Source: Rhizophlyctis rosea
Taxonomy: Eukaryota; Chytridiomycota; Chytridiomycetes; Rhizophlyctidales; Rhizophlyctidaceae
DNA length: 64,000 bases
Direction: 5' to 3'
Assembly: GCA_027596075.1 (NCBI GenBank)
Contig: JADGJC010000135.1
Location: 1-64,000 of the forward strand
Below, one piece after another: positions 36,374 through 48,018 of this stretch (positions within the stretch are counted from its first letter, which is position 1; every line of letters begins with the position of its first letter). The position numbers and the translations under genes are program-made. A model generated the notes under the pieces. That model made no database searches, was not told where the DNA came from, and saw only the letters and a program-made list of their open reading frames with translations.

Positions 36374-37403
36374 GCGGATGGCATCACATGCAAATTGGAT
36401 TTGACATTTTTCGAAAAACATTAACAGGTGATGGCGCTGCAAATGCATTTTGTTTACGGATCCGCACTATGGCGGGCCCATGACGCGGAATATTGTTTAC
36501 TTGGGCAATCCGATCCGTATACATTACGGCCGATGCGTTAAGGACGCGTTTTGCAATCCAAGCATGGCATCGGAAGTTGATTGTTTTGTTACACTGCCTT
36601 TCAGGTGGAGGACGTTCCCGCTGCTGATTGTAGGAGCCCGGTTCTTATTATGACGAGACAAGTGACGTAGGGAGTTATGACTATGGTTCGTCAGGGCTTC
36701 CGCACTGATCTTCGCCTTGGCATCCAATCCCGAAGGTTGGGGGAGAGCAATGATCCCGTTTAATCTTTTGTTTCGGTCTAGTTCCCACCACCAACCTCCA
36801 TACCGGTCATGAAATGAACCCCTCCTGCGACCACTTTATGATCTGAGTGGCCGGTCCTTCCGGCGTTCTTCGTTCTGCCTTTGGTCTCGAGTCAATCACC
36901 CCTCCATCTCATCGGAGGCGAAGTGAGCTACCTCCAAAATTGGAGTTTGCCGGAGATTCCAGGATGCTGCTCCACATTCGAAAACTGGCGAAGATGCCTT
37001 CTCGGCAATGCTGATTAGCATCGGAAGTCCTCACTGGACTTGTGTAAGTCATTTGTTGTTTGCTCACTTGAAAGGCAACCGCTGGCAACGCCCGATAGGG
37101 AATCATTTTGCCGTCTGCATACTGGCTTCCATGCCATTGCACATCATACAAGCCCCGCAAAACACTGCCACTCGCCGCAGGCAATGAGTCCGCAATTGCA
37201 AAGCATAAAAGAAAAAATGTAATTTTTCAAATGAACTTTCAATATGCAACATGCAACATGCAAACACACAACTTTCTCAGACATAAACAAACAAAATGAA
37301 CGAACAAGCCTACATCTGCATGCAAAATGAAACACAAAGGTTCATTTGCCTATCCGCACCAACCTACTCCCTCCCGCCCACCCAAACCACCAACACCATC
37401 ACC
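36374..37403. other. Intergenic region
   Basis: No gene recognised between the small stress-type gene and the 3' end of the CPSF6-like gene. It should contain upstream regulatory sequence of the former. Confidence 0.45.
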
Positions 37404-40325
37404 CTACGCCCTTTCCCTCTCCCTTTCCCTCTCGCGTTCCCTCTCCCTCTCCCTCCTCTCCTCCCTCTCTCTATCCTTCCTAACCCTCCTTTCCTCCTCC
37501 GTCTCTCCCTCCCTCTTTGAACTCCGATGATGCGAATGAGAATGCTTCGAACTCTTCTTCTTCTCACTCCTGTGACTCTTCTTCTTCTTGTGGGCCCCAC
37601 CCTCACCACTCCCCTCACCCCCCTCCGCACCCTCCCCACCGCCACCTTCCTCCCGGCTCTTCCTCTTGCGGTCGCGGTGACGGCTGCGGGACCGCGAATG
37701 TGACCGAGACTTGGATCGCGATTTCGACCGTTCGCGCGGGGTGTGGACGCCCGAGCCGGTGGATTGCACCACGCCCTCCATGCCTGAGGGCGCCGGGCTG
37801 GGACTGTGCACCCGTCCGCCAGCGTCACTCCTCGGGCTGGGGCTCCGATCCGACCTTGGCGTCCGCGTCCGGCTCCGTCCCCTCCCGCCATCATCAGGAG
37901 TCATCGGAAGACTCCGTCCGGCTTCCCTGTCCCTTTCTCTTTCCCGTTCCCTCTCCCGTTCCCTTTCCCTCTCGTACTCGCTGATGCTGTCCCGCCTCCC
38001 AACACTACTCGTCCCTGGGCTTGCACTCCTCCTTCCGTACCGGTCCCTCTCCGGTTCACGGTACGGCCCCGCCGCACCAACCCGCGAGGAGAACCCACTC
38101 CCACGAGACCCCCTCCGATCAGCGTCCCCGTCCCGCGCCCGCTCCTTGACCGAGACTTCCACATTGTCATACCGGCCGTATCGGTCCCTTTCCCTGTCCC
38201 TGTCCCGCTGACTCTGCGGGGAGTAGTCCCGGCCGCCCCTCTCGCGCTCGTGTCGGTCACCGCTGGCTGAGCTGTCGATGCGGTCCCGGCCGAATTCGTC
38301 TTTGTCAGCGTCCTTCATTCGCTCGTCGTCTTCCTTGGAACGAGGTGGACCTGGCAAGCGCGATCGATCGCCGTGGGGTGGGTAAGCGCCATGTGGGCCA
38401 CCTCCTGGGTATGGCCTGGCAACGTGGAATACAATTGATAATGGAGAGGAAGATGTGATGGAAGATTGGAAACATGGATGGGTAGGAAGAAGAGAAATAC
38501 AGTTATCAGCACAAATTGTCGAAATTTACGAGTCCACAGTCAGATGGGAACGCAAGCAGCACAGGTTTGTACAACTTCATTTACACCACGAAGAACTAGA
38601 AGCAATACCAGAGATCGCGAACGATGCCTACCTAGGTGGGTACCCTCTCCCAACACCCCTCCCAGCACCTCCAAAGCCAGGACCAGGCCCATACCCATCA
38701 TAGTCATACCCATCGGGGCCATCAAAGAATGGCGGTCCACCAGGTCCAGGTGGGTAAGGCCCGCGTTCGTAGAAGCCGCCCGGACCGCCGTACGCCGGTC
38801 CACCGGGGAACCCTCGGCCGCGACCAAAGGGAGGACCCATCATCGGAGGGCCGGGGAAGAATTCCGGGTGGTCGTAGTAACCGCCGCCAGCGGCTCCGCC
38901 GAGATAAGGTGGAGCGGGTAAACCTGCCGCAACAGGAGTCGGTGTTGGTGCAGCCGCCGCCTGACTGCCTGGTGCGCCGGCTCCACGGCCGTATCCCGCG
39001 AATGCGGCGTCTTTGTTGCTGCCACCCCGTGCGTTGCCCGCAGCTGCTCCTCCGCGGCCAGCAGAAGCGGCGCCCCGTCCTGTACCGACGACTGTGGATG
39101 TAACTGAGGTTGAGCCCGCTTGCGTTGTTGCAGCGCCTCCTGGGGCAGACATTGGTTGTGCAATGGCAGTTTTGCGTACGATGCCTTGGGCAGCTTCCAT
39201 TCGGGCTTCTTTTGGGTCTTTTGGGACGGTGCGGAAGGGGTTGGCTGTTGCTCCTGGCTGCGAGAACTTGACGGTTGGTTTTCGACCATGAAGCTCACTG
39301 TGTATGACATTTCAGGGTGAGAAGGTAAGGAAGGAGTAAAGGAGGAGGTTGAGGGATGCGGATTGATGTGAGATGGCACGATATATTGTCATGATCGATA
39401 GGATATAAAGAAAAAATACAAAAGAAATGCAGTCAATATCACATACAATGTCATAATACAACACTCCGACCCGTGCGGCGCCCTCTATACAGAACATACA
39501 GACACACAAAATAGATACATACATTGCATCAAAGAACTCCTTGGAAACGGAACATGCGTCCGGATGCGTGAACAGCATGTAGCAAATGCCTTTCGACTTC
39601 CCATTCACTCGGTGCTCACTGAAGGCCAGTTCCGCTTGAACAAGATAGTCCTCCGTGCCAGCCTCTTTGAGTACGAGGTGGATATCTTCGTCTGTCGTCC
39701 ACTGAATTGAAGATACCCGCACCATTAGTTTCCATCCATTCATGAGTGGGAAACTGAACCCTTAACTCACCCAAGTGAGATCTTCCACAAACAAACCCCT
39801 CGGCATATTTGCCTGCGCAAGAGTCAGTTCCAATGACAATCTCGGCGTTGGTGCGGTCTGTGCCTGCACTTGTTGCCCGGATTGTCCTTGTCCTTGTCCC
39901 GCCGGACTTCCATTGTCCACATCCATCGGAGCAGCTTGTCCAGCAGAGGTTCCTTGGCCTGGTGTTGTTTTCACATCCAACGTAGTCCCTCCAGTTCCAT
40001 TCACAGTCGAACTTGAAGCGCCCTCGGGAAGTCCCATCAAGTCGTCTTCACCGCCGTAATCCAGCACATCCTCCATCCCGCTGGCGGAGTGCTGGGAGGC
40101 GCGACGTGCAGGGACTGCAGGGGTCGCATTGGGTTTCTTTGTTGAATCGGTTTGTTGCGAGTCTAGATCACCGTAGAGAAGAGCGTCCTCCTAAGCAGCC
40201 ACCAAACGAGAGTGTTAGAATCGGCGGTTCAAGTATGGGAATGAGTGCGCTCAAAGTAGCATGCGTAAAGGACTTCTCACCTCTCCTCCCAAATCCCCAT
40301 AGATATCGCCGACGTCGTCCGCCAT
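37404..40325 (-). CDS. CPSF6-like RRM/RS protein (3' end processing)
   Basis: Five exons (40325-40281, 40190-39771, 39701-39523, 39297-38632, 38415-37404) give 773 residues. Residues ~150-245 form the CPSF6/CFIm68-type RRM: FVEDLTWWTTDEDIHLVL, then EHRVNGKSKGICYMLF and LHGRKPTVKF. The acidic N-terminus (MADDVGDIYGDLGGE) also fits the family. A Gly/Pro-rich middle is followed by an Arg-Ser/Asp-Arg/Glu-Arg C-terminus with long RE and RD runs and a Lys-rich block. Known role: the large subunit of cleavage factor I binds CFIm25 and guides poly(A) site choice in the nucleus; the RS-like tail contacts other processing factors. The tail is longer than in human CPSF6 (551 residues in total). Confidence is high for the RRM type, lower for strict orthology. 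Confidence 0.88.
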
Positions 40326-41009
40326 ATGTTCACTTCAAAGGCAGTCAGAACTTCAAGGGAGAATTAACAGACCAAGAATTTCAAGCTGCACGCTTTTTAT
40401 TGCTCCTGTGGATGGCGTGGCGTCCCGTATGATTAACCTTTTCTGGATCACCCAAATTAATCGTTGCAGCGTACCTTTGCAGTTTGTAGGTTACTTCAAT
40501 ATCCTAAGCTCGGTTCTTTTCAGAGTGGATAGATTTTAACCTCTTTCGTCTGTTCTTGCGCTTTTTCCCTCAAGGGATTTCCACAGTAATCAAGCGATGG
40601 AGTGTGGGGTGTGGGAAGATCTGAGATTTGGTAGCCAGGGGTTTGTTGGTATGCCTGCAGTGCAATTCGTATGGTTGGTGATGAACACACCCACCCAAGC
40701 AATCGGCTGATACATCACATGGCTCAGCCATCACCGTAGCCATCATCCCAATCACAATGAGTCAAGATTGTTGATTAGGTAATAGACACTGCACACCATC
40801 CTCCCACAAGAAGTTCAGCGTCAGAAAGAGAGCCAGTCGTTAACGAAATTTTCCGGTGAATTGGAAATGCCAGCAGCAAGGATGCCCTGGATGGGAAGAG
40901 CACATATAAAGATCATACAACCACCAACAACGAGTGTGACGGCCATAGCACACCGGTCAAACATCAAAATGTACCATTTTATTTACAAACACGATCCGCC
41001 AAAACTATT
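40326..41009. other. Spacer upstream of the CPSF6-like gene
   Basis: It holds the CPSF6-like promoter and the 3' flank of the next minus-strand gene. No gene seen. Confidence 0.5.
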
Positions 41010-42285
41010 CTACTCCTCCCTTCGGCGTTTCCCCTTTGAGTTTTTCAGAGATGGACCACCATCATCTTTATCTGAGTCTTCCCTATATGATTTTGTGCAC
41101 CCTTCGACAAACAGCCGCTTGGATCGTCGAGTGGTGATGACCACCTCCACCTTGAGACCCCTTGGGCTCGTTGCCACAGCTGGGATGGGAGATTGTGATG
41201 ACGTCGCTGGCTTCTTTCGTTTGACATCGGGTTTTGCTGCGGGCGGGGTGGATTTGATTGCTGTGATGTATCCCAGTGATGCGTCAGCATCCATAATCAT
41301 CATTGGAATTCAATGAACGAACGAGCTTTGCCAAACTTACTTGGCTTTTTACTAGCCACATCACCATCTCCGACCCCACAAATCCGCCAAAAGTCCTCCT
41401 TATCCTCCCTCGTCCCCCCACAAACAAACTTTCCTAACCGATAAAACTTGCACAAAATATATTCTACCAATGTTGGATTACACCACCTCTCGTCAGCGCC
41501 AAGCTCCTTCAACGTAGGCGCCATCTCTTCAAACAAATCCAAGTACAATTCATTCACATGTCTGGTATCTTTTGTGCCGTAGATCAATTGTAGTCCCTGT
41601 TTGCCGCCTTCGCCCAGGAGGGAAAGTTTGCTTTTGCTGGTGGTTGGCGAGGTGAGGGCCGTGATGATGGCTGAGGTGGTGATTATGCCACGTAAGGCGA
41701 GATCATGCAGAGTGCGGCGGAGAGGTCCCCTAGGTTGGGGATTTTGCGGAGGGTGGTGTAGAGGGAATGGATGGGGAATGTAGTCGAGAAGGCGTGGGAT
41801 TTGTTTACTTTCCACCAGTTCACCATTTCTCTATATATTATTGGAATCATGGCAATCATGTCGGCGTCTTTAATGCTTCGTTGGTAGGCGTTTGTGCGGA
41901 TTGGGAGACCCTTCTTCAGTCGTCGCCGGACTATGTCTGCTGCTTTGGCGGGGTCGGTATTATACTTCAATTCGGAGGTCATGTCAGCGAGGAAGAACAA
42001 CCTATGAAGCACGATGTTGTGTAGATAATGGATGTCTAAAACCATATCGGGACCAATCAGAGAATCGAACGTCTTTTGCTCCGTGTTGGCGCCAGGGAAG
42101 GCACATATGCGGGCTGGGGTGCGGTTGCCAAGGTAGCGAGTGAAGATGGGGTGTTGGGCGCTGACGGTGACGAACTCGGCATAGCTGGATTTCGTAAATG
42201 CTTTGAGCAGGCGAAGTCTCTCGGCAGGGCTTGGGTAGGATGCGAGCAGGTTGGAAAGGGGGTTTGCGGTGCGAGAGGCGGGCAT
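41010..42285 (-). CDS. Unidentified helical protein with basic C-terminal tail
   Basis: It reads MPASRTANPLSNLLASYPS from 42285, and is alpha-helical and Leu/Ala-rich. A one-base shift near 41730 is needed to pass from KIPNLGDLSAAL to HDLALRGIITTSAI; both sides look equally protein-like. An intron (41340-41261, GTAAGT to CACAG) then joins in phase to a last exon rich in Lys, Arg, Ser and Pro ending KGKRRREE, which looks like a nuclear-targeting tail. About 395 residues once the shift is allowed. No catalytic motif or known domain recognised. The gene is divergent from the ubiquitin hydrolase, 493 bp away. Confidence 0.6.
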
Positions 42286-42778
42286 TGTTGGGAGGGTCGA
42301 TAACAAGTACGAAAAACAGTAAAAAACAGTGGCTTCAAGGAGCTCTCCTTAGCATTGATTGGTGGCGTACTCGGCGATTCCGTGGAGCTGAAGTTGACTT
42401 CTAGTGCGAATGGATCAAGACTCCGAATGGATATCGGTTCCAAGATTGCAAGCACCTAGTCAACGGAGGGTACCGAAGGCAAAGTGGAATGGAAGTCAAG
42501 ATAGAAGTGCACGGGGTGAAACTTGTCAAGTCCGAATCGATTGGACAGGTCGGGACTCCCAGCCCAACTCTCCGAGACTCCGACTTGTGACCAAAAATAG
42601 GGACATCAACGGCACAGTCACGAACGATGCACCACACCCTGGCAAGAATGAAACAGCCTTTCGGATTTTTTGCTTTCTCAAGATCTATCTGCTCTACTAC
42701 TGACTGTTTGGCGTAGATCGCTTTCAGACGAAACAGCATACCCTCGCTATACTACACTCTTCACAACACACAGCAGCA
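42286..42778. promoter_or_regulatory. Divergent promoter region
   Basis: A 493-bp interval between the start codons of the minus-strand unidentified gene and the plus-strand ubiquitin hydrolase. Both promoters must lie here. No clear TATA box was picked out. Confidence 0.5.
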
Positions 42779-44280
42779 ATGGCAGAACAGCCAAAGAAAG
42801 GTTCTTCCTGGATTCCCTTGGAGTCGAATCCTCAGGTAAAGAAACCGTCCCTACAGAACCAGGCGTGGGAAAATATTGACATCGCACGACTCCTGTCCTG
42901 TAGGTTATGAACAAAGTAGGTCTTCAAGCACAAAACCAGTAGCTTGCTCACGAGTATTCACAAATTTCGTTTGCCGGTTGATAGTACACTGAGAGACTGG
43001 GAGTAGCTACTCACTGGGCCTTCACTGACGTTTGGGGTACGAGTTTGCAAACAATATGGAGGTCGACCACCCATTAAGTTCCACACCACAGGTCTCGAAC
43101 CGGACCTCCTCCAATTCATCCCTCGTCCCGTCGCCGCTGTTGTTTTCCTCTTCCCGGTTACAGAAAAGGTATGCATCGTGTCAAATTTCCCCTGGCACAG
43201 CAGTTGAGACCTGCATCTTTGCGTCATATTAAACACTCTTCCTGCAGTACGAAGAATACCGCAAAAACGAAGAACAAAGAATCAAAAAGGACGGCCAAAA
43301 AGTCTCTCCCGAACTCTACTTCGTGCGACAAACGATTGGGAATGCGTGTGGGACTATCGGCCTCCTTCACGGTAATTTGAACGAGCGTGCGTGTCTCACG
43401 AAAAGTCAACGACTAACGGCCATTGAATAGCCCTAGCAAACAACACCGACGTGTTGGAGTTGGGTCAGTTCTCTAGCTTTCACTCAGACGTCATATAGGC
43501 ACGCAATTGTACCTGACACCCACATCCCAAATGCAGGAGACGGACCCCTCAAACGCATCCTCCAAAAAACGCGCGCGAAATCCCCAGACGAGCGTGCAGG
43601 CGTCTTGGAGGATGATCAGGACTTGGCCTGTGTGCATGAAGCTAGGTAACTTCAGACTCCGCATGGATTCATCATCATATCTTCTGTCATATATGCTGAT
43701 GCTCCTTCTGCTGCCGTATTACAGCTCACAAGAAGGACAAACATCGGTAAGAACTTGGAGTTAATTTTAAAGCGAGAGGTGCCAAGACGAACGAACAGCC
43801 ACCGATGAACAAACATATTCCAGGCTCCACCAGCAGAACAAGACGTCGACACCCACTTTGTGTGTTTCGTACAGCGGGATGGGGATATTTACGAGCTGGA
43901 TGGTGGGGTTATGCTTTTCATACCAATGAAACCTGGATCAGCGCGTACTCAATGAGTACATCTCTTTCATATTCTCTCAACACAAATAGGTCGAAAACCC
44001 TTCCCAATCAACCACGGCCCTTCGTCGGATCTGTTGCTGGTATGATACTTGATGTCCGGGCCAACTGAGCTGCTCTGGCGGTCCCTGGAAAGAAGCCTTA
44101 TTGCTAATTTCGATCACCTTTGTTAGGACGCTGCAGAGGTCATCAAGACCTTCATTGCCCGGGATCCAGGTAAGAAAGGAATCCTTTCTGCTTTGAGATA
44201 CTGATCTCTAACAAACTTATATCGTTACAGATCAGCTCAGCTTCACGGTCATTGCGCTCGCTCCGAGACAGGATGAATGA
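42779..44280 (+). CDS. Ubiquitin C-terminal hydrolase (UCH-L1/L3/Yuh1 family)
   Basis: Twelve exons close in phase to 235 residues, matching UCH-L3 (230) and Yuh1 (236): 42779-42835, 42904-42915, 42985-43036, 43092-43168, 43248-43371, 43431-43463, 43537-43645, 43725-43746, 43824-43902, 43990-44039, 44127-44169, 44231-44280. Start MAEQPKKGSSWIPLESNPQ fits the family. Active site: Gln and Cys in QTIGNACGTIG (Cys near 100), His in DTHFVCFV (near 173), Asp in IYELDG (near 188). The crossover loop is KTRAKSPDERAGVL. Known role: a cysteine protease that releases small adducts from the ubiquitin or Nedd8 C-terminus. Exon 2 is a 12-nt microexon coding VMNK, which is conserved at this point in UCH proteins. 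All catalytic residues are intact. Confidence 0.95.
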
Positions 44281-44737
44281 AAGGAGGGCTTGATGTAATT
44301 TGTGTGCGTTGATGTCTTTTTTCGTCGTTGTTTCCATGTTCCCACGCGCGTTGGCACATCATGTACATATTTAGAAGAAGATTCTTGCAGTTCCATCCGG
44401 GTACAGACAGAACAAAGTGATACAGCGAGGATGTTGGAGGCCACTGACTGTTGAGGAGTCTTGATGGAATGTTTCAGCGAGATAGTGAAGTTATTGTAAA
44501 CGAAGCACAAAGAGACAGACATAACATGACAATGACCAACGCAAAAAGGGAAGAACATGTAACATGAAACCGCAAAAAACTCTGTTTGCCAAAAGAAAAG
44601 CAAAAACACGAAGCGATGAATTTGCAAAGAAGATTTGCGAAGTGCCCTGAACTGCGCTCAAATATATACACCGAACCACACACCGCAAAAAAGCACTCCA
44701 TTCCCCCAACACCCCCCACACAACCCGGCCCACACGA
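44281..44737. other. Convergent 3' spacer
   Basis: This lies between the stop codons of the ubiquitin hydrolase (+) and the following minus-strand gene. No gene seen. Confidence 0.5.
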
Positions 44738-47213
44738 TCAAACCCCGACGACATCCTTCAACTCCTGCAAAAGCACCTCCTCCTCATCACCCACCCACGT
44801 CTCCCACGTACTCAAAAACCACTGATCCCCCTTCCTCGCCATCCTCTTCACCTTCCTCCACCCCATCTCATCAAACACCCCACCCCACACACCATCCCTC
44901 ATCTCCCTAACCCTCCTCAAAACCTCCACCAACGCATCCTCCTTTGCCATATCCACCTCCTGTCCCGCTCCACCACTGCTACTGCTACCACCACCACCAC
45001 CACCCACCGCCACATCCTCCAACTCCCCAACCAAAACCCCGTCCTCGAGATCCTCAAAAGCGCGATACGTAACCCAGAACTCGCCGTCGTTCGTCGCGCA
45101 GAGTTCTTTGAGTTTCGATGCGGTTGGGGAGCCGTCTTCGAGGGTTGCTGTGAAGGGGAGGTTGCGGAGACGGCGGAGAGCGACGGTTTTGCGGGCGCGG
45201 GGGTCCAGGCCGTTGACGGATTGCCAGGTGCCGTTGGCGTGGGGCGTGGCGTACGGTGGTGGTGCGGCGGCGACGGTGGAGGCGGGTGTGGGTGTGGGTA
45301 TATGGTTGTGGAAGATGTCTTCTTTGAGAACTTCGAAGAGGTGGGGGTTGTTGAGGTTGGTGTCGTGGTTGTGGTGGTGGGAGGGGGTTGGTGGGAGGGG
45401 AGAAGGGGCGAATGCGGTAGGGGTGGCGGTTGCCATTGGGATGTTGAGGGGAGAGGCCATGAAGGATGTAGAGGCGGAGGCGGAGGCGTATTTGGCTGAT
45501 GGAGACCTGGTCTTCGATTTCTTCGTACTGTGGAATGCATGTGAGCCCTGCGAATGTTCAAGACAAGAATCAGATGTGATCACATACGGCGCCGCATCGG
45601 CCTCCGCCGGTTCAGCAAGCAGTTCCCCAATTGTTTGGTCCTTACTGACGCCCTTGCGCTTCCTTGGGGTCGGCCCTGTATTGTGATGATTCAGTCCATC
45701 AGTCTCACAAACCAAAGTACATCGCCCATCGTTTACCGCTGAATTCCTCCTCCTCGATGTGTTTCAGCATCTTATCCAACCACTCAACCTCTTCCTCAAA
45801 GCCAGCGATCGCCGCAAGGACCTCCCTCAATCCCTCATATCTCCTCTTCACATTCCAGTTGAGACGGTAGTGCAACTTTTGGTAGCATCCCCTGCAGAAG
45901 CGAACAGGCCCCAGGAACTCGCGCCCCGGGACGACGGCCATGATGCAACTTGGGTCCAGCGTGCATACCCTCAGACTCAGCAGCTCCTTCGCAATGTAGT
46001 GAGCGAGGATCTATTTACCATTAATGTCAACTTGCGTTACAAATTTTGTTCAATTAATGAGAAGGACGACAAACCTTGATGATCCGTTTTGCTTGAGCAG
46101 GATCGTCCTCCGGATCCGCAGGGGCCTTCCTGGCCCTTTTTGCTTGCTTTTTCTTCGCATCCACCATGCTCACAACGCAGTAAACTTTTCTCTTGTCGGG
46201 ATCATCCTTGGCTGCCTCATCGTCGGGTGGGTAACCGAAGACGCTGGAGCCGCTGATGGCCCAGCGATCGCTCGGTTGGTCGGTGTCGTCTCCCTCGTTG
46301 TAGATCCAGCCCGAGACGCTAGCTTTCACCAAACCGACGATGCTGAAATTTTGTTCTAAATCAGCACTTTCTGAATGCATGTACATGCCCGCTTCGATAA
46401 GCTCTCACCGCCCCAGCACGCTCCCCTCCGCGACATCATCCACCACATAAGTAGCCTATGGCCCACATACCAGCATGCTTCCTTGGGATCTCTTGTAGAG
46501 TACTGGGCGTCCAGAGCGTCAAACAGATCGTCGACGTCCACGTCTCCCTTCCACTTTCCGGTCAATTTGTCTGTTTCGGTTGTATCGAATGGTAACGGAT
46601 CCTTGATGTATCCAAAGCGCAGGCCGGCGAACAAGGCGGATAGAATCCGGAGACAGGAGGCCTTGAACGGTCCTCCCAAGTTGCTCGGATCCAACACGTC
46701 GTGCTGGTGATTACCGTATTAGATGTGCTTTTGGTGATATCATGGTGCCAGCAGTATACTGTGTGCCAGCGATGCTATTTGTTATGATGCTGCCAGTATA
46801 ATGTGCGCTGCGCGCACTTGTGCGAGCTTCGCTCGCGATCCGTTCGCAACAAAGTCGCTCACGTAGGGCTGGCGCCCTCCAATTCGTGCCTTCGGGGCCA
46901 TCCTGTGGATGGCCTCCCAACCCACCCACCCACCTAGCCCATCCGTTCGCTACGCTCACAGCCACCCACCCACAAATCACACACAGATAATCACCTGCAA
47001 CTTTGTGATGTAAACGTTCCTTTCTTCAAAATTTACCCAGACCTTGTGAGTTTCTCCACCAGAGACATATTCATCGAAAGACTGATAATCAGTATTTTTG
47101 AATAGTTTCTTTGCTTCCGTTGCGTTGAGAGGCTTGTCGAACAAGTCACTTTTGAGGGCGATACCGAGGACCTTGTCCTGGATCCTGCCGAGGTTGCCAC
47201 GGCCTTTAGTCAT
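44738..47213 (-). CDS. Unidentified nuclear-looking protein with Cys pairs
   Basis: Five exons (47213-46995, 46703-46471, 46342-46075, 46010-45737, 45675-44738) give 643 residues, every junction in phase. The N-terminus is MTKGRGNLGRIQDKVLGIAL. A basic patch (AKKKQAKRARKAPAD, about 210-225) suggests nuclear location. Residues ~250-280 have CTLDPSC and CRGC, a possible zinc site, in a segment EFLGPVRFCRGCYQKLHYRL, followed by a helical region. The C-terminal half is Ser/Pro/His-rich, then helical with WRKVKRMARKGDQWFLSTW near the end. I do not recognise the family and propose no function. Intron 1 (46994-46704) is unusually hairpin-rich. The gene is divergent from the WW/RS gene. Confidence 0.72.
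46720..46970 (-). repeat. Hairpin-rich element inside an intron
   Basis: Intron 1 of the surrounding gene holds back-to-back short palindromes, read on the minus strand: GCGCGCAGCGC, GCGAGCGAAGCTCGC, GGGCGCCAGCCC, GGCCATCCACAGGATGGCC and GAGCGTAGCGAACGG. Part of it resembles 27546-27572 in intron 1 of the P4-ATPase. Confidence 0.55.
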
Positions 47214-48018
47214 TGTTTTCAGGTTGTTGCTGTTTGATTGTGTGTAGTTGTTGCTCGCGGTTGTGGTAGTTGCGGTGTTGTTTGTGCTTAGTGGGAGTTG
47301 GGCGTAAACAACGCGGTTAGTTAGTCACTGTAAAGAACCGACAGAGTTGAGATCAGTGCGGAAGTTGGGTGAAAATGACGCGCGCAGCCGCCATGAAGGG
47401 ATCAGTAAGACGTTTCACACCTGTTGCACACCACTATTCCTCCTTGTACGTGCCAGCACTTATGAGTTGTTGTCGGCGGAAGTGGGTGCACCACGCAGCC
47501 CGGGATGAAAGCGTGGGAAAGGTCAAGGTGGGTTGAGACTCTTGTTGTTCGAAGCAGGACTTTGATGGAGGGGGAGACCCGGAGACTGACGGTCATGATC
47601 AGAGGCACGATCCATATGGGAATGAGGCTTACAGTGGCACAGTCATCACAATTGATTGTCTCATGATCCACCCGCTGATGGGACAGTGTGCACTGAGTGA
47701 CTCACTCCGTGTCAATCCCAATCCAATTGATGATGCCAATCATTCCATGCAAATCACAAACACAAAAGCCTGACACTCTCTCACTCGGTGATTGAGGGTC
47801 GAGAGTCGAGACCCCACGGCTGAAGTCTCACTTTGTTGTGCGCTGGTGTTTTGCCTTTTCCCACGCTAATCTAAAATCTATACACGGAACACTGCAGTCA
47901 CATCAACGACAACAAATATAGTCGTAGCCATACCTGATTGTTGTTCTATATATATTCCTGGCACAGGAGACTTGATTAGATAGTTCGTTGTCACACGCAC
48001 TGTAGCGGCAAAGCTTCG
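47214..48018. promoter_or_regulatory. Divergent promoter region with TATA box
   Basis: An 805-bp interval between two divergent start codons. TATATATA at 47947-47954 lies 65 bp before the WW/RS gene start on the plus strand, a suitable place for its core promoter. No gene seen inside. Confidence 0.45.

Noticed and set aside
45540..45590. 40-bp intron (GTATGT to TCGCAG) in the unidentified five-exon gene
   Set aside because: Removing it shifts the frame into a poor Pro/His-rich reading, while the unspliced frame stays open and reaches the conserved-looking C-terminus.
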